A DNA stretch of 64,000 nucleotides, taken from contig NW_017804398.1 in NCBI RefSeq assembly GCF_001625305.1, positions 732,497 through 796,496 of the forward strand, read 5' to 3'. Both the position numbers and the translations under genes were made by a program. Of the stretch, positions 59,910 through 64,000 are shown in pieces. Numbering within the stretch: position 1 is the stretch's first letter; each line of letters opens with the position of its first letter. The stretch is from Branchiostoma belcheri. Its lineage: Eukaryota > Chordata > Leptocardii > Amphioxiformes > Branchiostomatidae. The notes beneath the pieces were generated by a model, which had not been told where the DNA came from, did no database searches, and saw nothing but the letters and a program-made list of their open reading frames with translations.

Positions 59910-61334
59910 ATGTTATTCGTTTTACGGTAAATCTAGTCTTTTTCCACACCATTAGGGCGCATGCGCGCCATGTCTGTACGTTACAAATAGCCTTCATGAC
60001 GTCATTATTTCATGTGGCAACGCGAACTTGTTCGAGAACTACGCACTTACTTGTATTTTCTACAAATCACAGGTTCTTCTTTTCCTCTCAGATCACCGCC
60101 GGACTGATCTGTTGAGAGGTTGTCTTCACTAGCTACGGGAAGAAACAGACTGAGAGACTCCGCTGTCTTCCATAAAACACTCGTCGCCTCTCCGTAAGTA
60201 CGGATTAAGTAACTTGTAGATATAGCGTTAAACGTTTGTTTACAAGTCAACGTTACCTGATCTCAGCGTCAAGTACTGAGGACAAGGTGAAAGTTGTTTT
60301 TTTTTACATTTCTCGCACCCAGAATACAGAGTTTTGAGGAATTTTTAATTGTGATGACCCACCTTAATAGTCAACATGCATATAGGGAAGATACAGGAAT
60401 CAACCACATCACCAATGCACAGGCCACTAGCTCTGGATCTTAACGTTAAACGAATATGAATCGTTAGTACTTGAAGATTGAGCTGTTCTTTTTTATGCCC
60501 TAAAAGTAATGTCCAGTTGAATCCTGTCTCTCTTCGTGTGATATTTAGGTTAAAATTATAAACTCACACACGATTAGAAAAAGGCAAAAAAAACTCGCAA
60601 AGGCCATTTCCAATAGTGGGGGGAAAGGCGGAGCCCGTATACGCGTATCAAAAGCCATCGAACGGCGTGCCCTCCAATTTTAAGTGGGCTCAGTAAAGGC
60701 TTCGACCGGAGCTTACCGCTGATGTTGTGGAAACGGTGACTCGTTAGACGCAACTTTGCAGTGATGTTTATAAGAAAGTGTCGTCACCTGAAGTGCGTGG
60801 GTGCCGGCACGTGGTTCTGTGGCACGGGTGAGTGAGGTCAAGTGTAGGCGGAGACCAGCTTGCTCACTTACACTACCAGGTGCAGAAATGTGACCTTTGT
60901 GTGGATTTGACAGAAATAGTCAGTGAGAAGATGGGGCAAGCTAAAGTGCACATACATGTATAAAGATGCCAAAGCTGTGGTGTTTATGATCCAGGGTGCT
61001 GTTTAGTACATGTATCTTACGATTCATATTTCCACAAATTCCCCCTTTCACATATTTTACTGCCGTCACATCATATGAAATATCATTTATTTCTGCATGA
61101 AGGTAACATGTATGACCCCTGCTTATACAGATGTATCCACATCTAACTTCGTATGTGAATGCACATATATAGTTATTAAAGTTTGGCGACAGTTAGAAAC
61201 GGGAAATGGTAAGTCAGAAATGGTCTCAACATTACTTTACATTGTATATTCGACCAATACACAAAAATCATTGTTGCTTATATTTTTCCAAATGTCTGAT
61301 GCTTCAACTGTGCGATGTCCTCCTTCCTTAACAG

Positions 61335-62806
61335 CATACAGAGAAGCTATGACATCACCATCAGACCGGAATTGTCCAGAAAGGAACTATCCGGATCCGT
61401 TGCACGGACTGATCCGGACTCCTGACGAGCCCTCCGCGCCGGCGTCCTCCCGAGCATCCGAACACCAGGAGCAGAGCGTGTCCTCCCCTGGCGGCGTGGC
61501 AGGTGGGCCCGCCTGCAGTTCCCAGGACAGTCCGCAGTGTGGCTGCACTGGCACGCACTTCCACCCGCCTGATCTGAACAAACTAGGACTGGCACCGCTA
61601 GGGGCACTCCCCAGAGACAAGTACATGGTGTTTACTTATTCTTCCGTAACCGAATAACTTGTCATTCAAAACTGATCATATCTGTAGAATTGTCCTGTCC
61701 TTTTAGATATACTGACGCTTAGTTCCCTTCATCAGGATCAGAAACGTTCGGTGTAAACGTCACCATGCATTTGGTTAGGAATGGGTTCAAAAACCACCCT
61801 GGTTGGGCGAGGTCGGGAACAAATCATGGGAAGGTCCTGAGCTGAATGTGTATGTGACGGACGCTTTACTATCACGTCAAACAGTGATTACGCCTACCTC
61901 AATCGGTTTGTCTGAGAGCAGTTTGAATTGGCAATTTGTCCTACTGCTGCACTTACAGGTATTCGCGGCAGGCGGCGCAGGAGGACGGGAGGGAGATGCC
62001 AGAGTACAAGCAGTTGATGATCCGCTGTAAGGAGGTGACCGCCATGATGGGACCTGATCTGACTGATCCAAAGAACAGGGCCAGGAACAAGGTCAGACAT
62101 TGAAGGTGAAACAAGACAGACTGGGCTGGGAAATATTGTCTTGGGTGACTGTGGGTTTATGTGTGTCTATTCGTTTGTTTGAACAGAGTAGGCTGACAGC
62201 TAGCACGTGGGTGGGGAAAGACACGGGAAATGGGGTATTGGTAGGTCTTAAAAACCCAAAATAGTTCACACAAGTCTGAAATCTGCTATTTCTCGTTGTT
62301 GCTGCTTTGTCAGTTGTCACGTATTCTTTTCAGCTGACAGTAAGATTTTTTTTTAATCCTAGAAAAGTTCGACGTTGGTCACTAAATACAGCGGACCTTG
62401 TTCCTACCTACCGACCCTCGTGTCAGCAGACTCCTCTCAGCACTGCAGCACCCTCCTCATCCCAGGTACCTCCGGCTTCCCGCCTGTATCTTCTGACGAG
62501 TCCATGCGGCACAGGAAGTCAGGGAAACATCACAAGAAGTCAGGGAAAAGGGCACGAAAGAGCAGCAGCAACTCCAAACGCCGGCGAGCGTCACCGACCG
62601 TTCTGCCTAACACTGGCAACAGCTTGCCGAAGCTGGCAGTGTCGGCAGCAGGCGTGCCGTACCCTCGCACGGACAGCAAAGTCTTCAAGGTAGACCGACT
62701 TCAGCCCATACACACCACAAGCACCGCTACGTCTGCCCATCGGACCATCAGAGGCGGCAAGAAGTCACCGCACAAACGGCGGAAGAGCAGCAAAACGTCC
62801 ACTTGA
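61335..62806 (+). CDS. Unrecognised nuclear-type protein, 282 aa in three coding exons
   Basis: The exons are 61335-61620 (ATG at 61349), 61959-62091 and 62363-62806. Borders are ttaacag|, GACAA|gtacat, ttacag|, AAG|gtcaga and cctag|, and all phases agree. The first exon is Pro/Ser-rich with a small Cys/His cluster (CGCTGTHFH). The second encodes a compact charged segment (EMPEYKQLMIRCKEVTAMMG) and looks like the conserved part. The last encodes a strongly basic Ser/Lys/Arg tail (GKHHKKSGKRARKSS) typical of nuclear localisation. I do not recognise the family. AATAAA at 62903-62908 is a fitting polyadenylation signal. The frame is also open upstream of the ATG within the intron, but that stretch is AT-rich and unlike coding DNA. 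Confidence 0.7.
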
Positions 62807-64000
62807 AATGTCAGTCGTCACCACAGTAGATATACTAAGGAAAACTACGTCAGGAGATCCAAGCACACGCCAAGCACGCCCCATGGCCAGTTCCCACTTG
62901 TAAATAAAAGATAACGTTGTTATACAATGTTACCTATCGTCTTATATCGACATCGCTTGGTTATGGACAAGATATGGAAATAGTTCAGACGAGCTGCTAG
63001 GATGTTCTCTATCAATGTGATTCTCTATATGACACTTGCTGTTTATTCGTTGTCAAGTGACTGCATGTGTGCACTTATTTACAGCTATGTATCTATCAGT
63101 AAAACGATTTCTGTAGAATATCTCATTTACAAGTGCATAGTGGGATCAAACATATCATTAACTGTATAGGTACTCTGTAACTTAGTCTGGCAACTCCGCA
63201 CAACCTCAATACACCGCATGAGGTCCTGGTCGTATTGTCGTCATTTTGTCTCATACAATTGTATGTCAATGTAATGTCAGTAAGGTAGGTTACATTTACA
63301 TATGCTACTGGCGTTATGTTCACTCATCATTTAATTTTTTCGGGATACTACTTGGTCATAATATAATAGTATCCTTCCACCCTTCCTACACAGAGTATAG
63401 TCACAATGTTACATGGCGGGTGTGGTTATTGACGCACAGTTCGAATCTTTCTCTCCACGTCTCCTGTAATGTTACATTCAACTGAACTAGTCTTTGGTGA
63501 AAGCCAATAGCGATCGGATTCAACACCAGTGTCACAAAGGATGCTACCGACAACCTACCATAGAACTCGCTGCCTCGTGAATCAAAATTACGGTAGTTAC
63601 CGTTGATTGCTACACTTTGACTTGCTAGCGACCATAGGACCTGTCTTTGTGTGTTTTCGGCCTATGTACAGAAATTCCAACATACGCGCTAGGCCCTAGT
63701 TGTCACCAAACAGCACTTGCTTCGTCCATAGTAAAATGCTGGTTACTGCATACAAGGAAATTGCCCCATCTCAATTGGTACATGCACTGTGCCTACGCCA
63801 TTCATGGGAAGTATCTTATCACAACCAATACACCCTTTCAGGATCCTTAAATCTGTTCTTACCTAAGCTTCAACTTATCGGGAAGCTTCAGCATTTGAAT
63901 GTCATTGGCAGTCCAGTCTCGGACCCTTGAAGAACAGCATCTTCTGTGGCTGTATAGTCCACAACGTTTGAATAAAAATCGTAGTTATCCAATGAGGAGT
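62807..64000. other. 3' flank of the right-hand gene, nothing further recognised
   Basis: AATAAA at 62903-62908 lies about 100 nt after the stop. The rest is AT-rich, and its short ORFs have no domain or splice support. Confidence 0.5.

Larger units (their letters stand above)
57948..61334. other. Intergenic region between gene B and the right-hand gene
   Basis: Holds the 5' flank of gene B, a large hairpin (58342-58448), a TG-rich microsatellite (58700-58765), a 20-N gap (59890-59909) and a GC-richer stretch around 59.9-60.9 kb that may contain the promoter and first exon of the right-hand gene. No supported coding exon was found. Confidence 0.5.

Overview
The window is invertebrate-deuterostome genomic DNA with many short exons and AT-rich introns. 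The gene content (a CREBRF orthologue, REJ/GPS/PLAT polycystins, a Penelope-like element) points most naturally to an amphioxus (Branchiostoma), but this is an inference from protein families; no species marker was seen. Two 20-N scaffold gaps are present.

Layout: (1) 1-813, minus strand, a CCHC zinc-knuckle gag/ZCCHC3-like fragment with a frameshift, running off the left edge. (2) 1329-8077, plus strand, a CREBRF orthologue assembled from seven exons (610 aa from the conserved start). (3) 11623-32666, minus strand, and (4) 35412-57947, minus strand: two head-to-tail paralogous polycystin-1-family genes. I could join 43 and 44 exons respectively with consistent phase at every junction, giving uninterrupted proteins of 2348 and 2285 aa. 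Both share the order signal peptide, Cys-rich N-terminus, uromodulin-type D8C domain, REJ-like region, GAIN/GPS (HLT cleavage triad), TM1, PLAT, further TMs, PKD cation channel. (5) 61335-62806, plus strand, a three-exon gene coding 282 aa that I do not recognise.

The most notable non-genic signal is a family of tandem and dispersed repeats sharing the core TTCAGCACCAAGGACAG. This matches both half sites of the vertebrate REST/NRSF RE1 element at canonical spacing. Two 43-bp-unit arrays (10-11 and about 15 units) sit in the same last intron of both polycystin paralogues, and two further arrays plus single sites lie in other introns of the same genes in both orientations.

Other notable signals are: a Penelope-like GIY-YIG element with 162-bp inverted terminal repeats, a 13-bp target duplication and a hammerhead-ribozyme-like core in each repeat; two further hammerhead-like cores; an exon-like unit found at non-equivalent positions in the two paralogues but with the same phase; near-identical exons embedded in otherwise diverged paralogues (gene-conversion signature); a MITE with a perfect 11-bp target duplication; and a 52-bp-arm hairpin.
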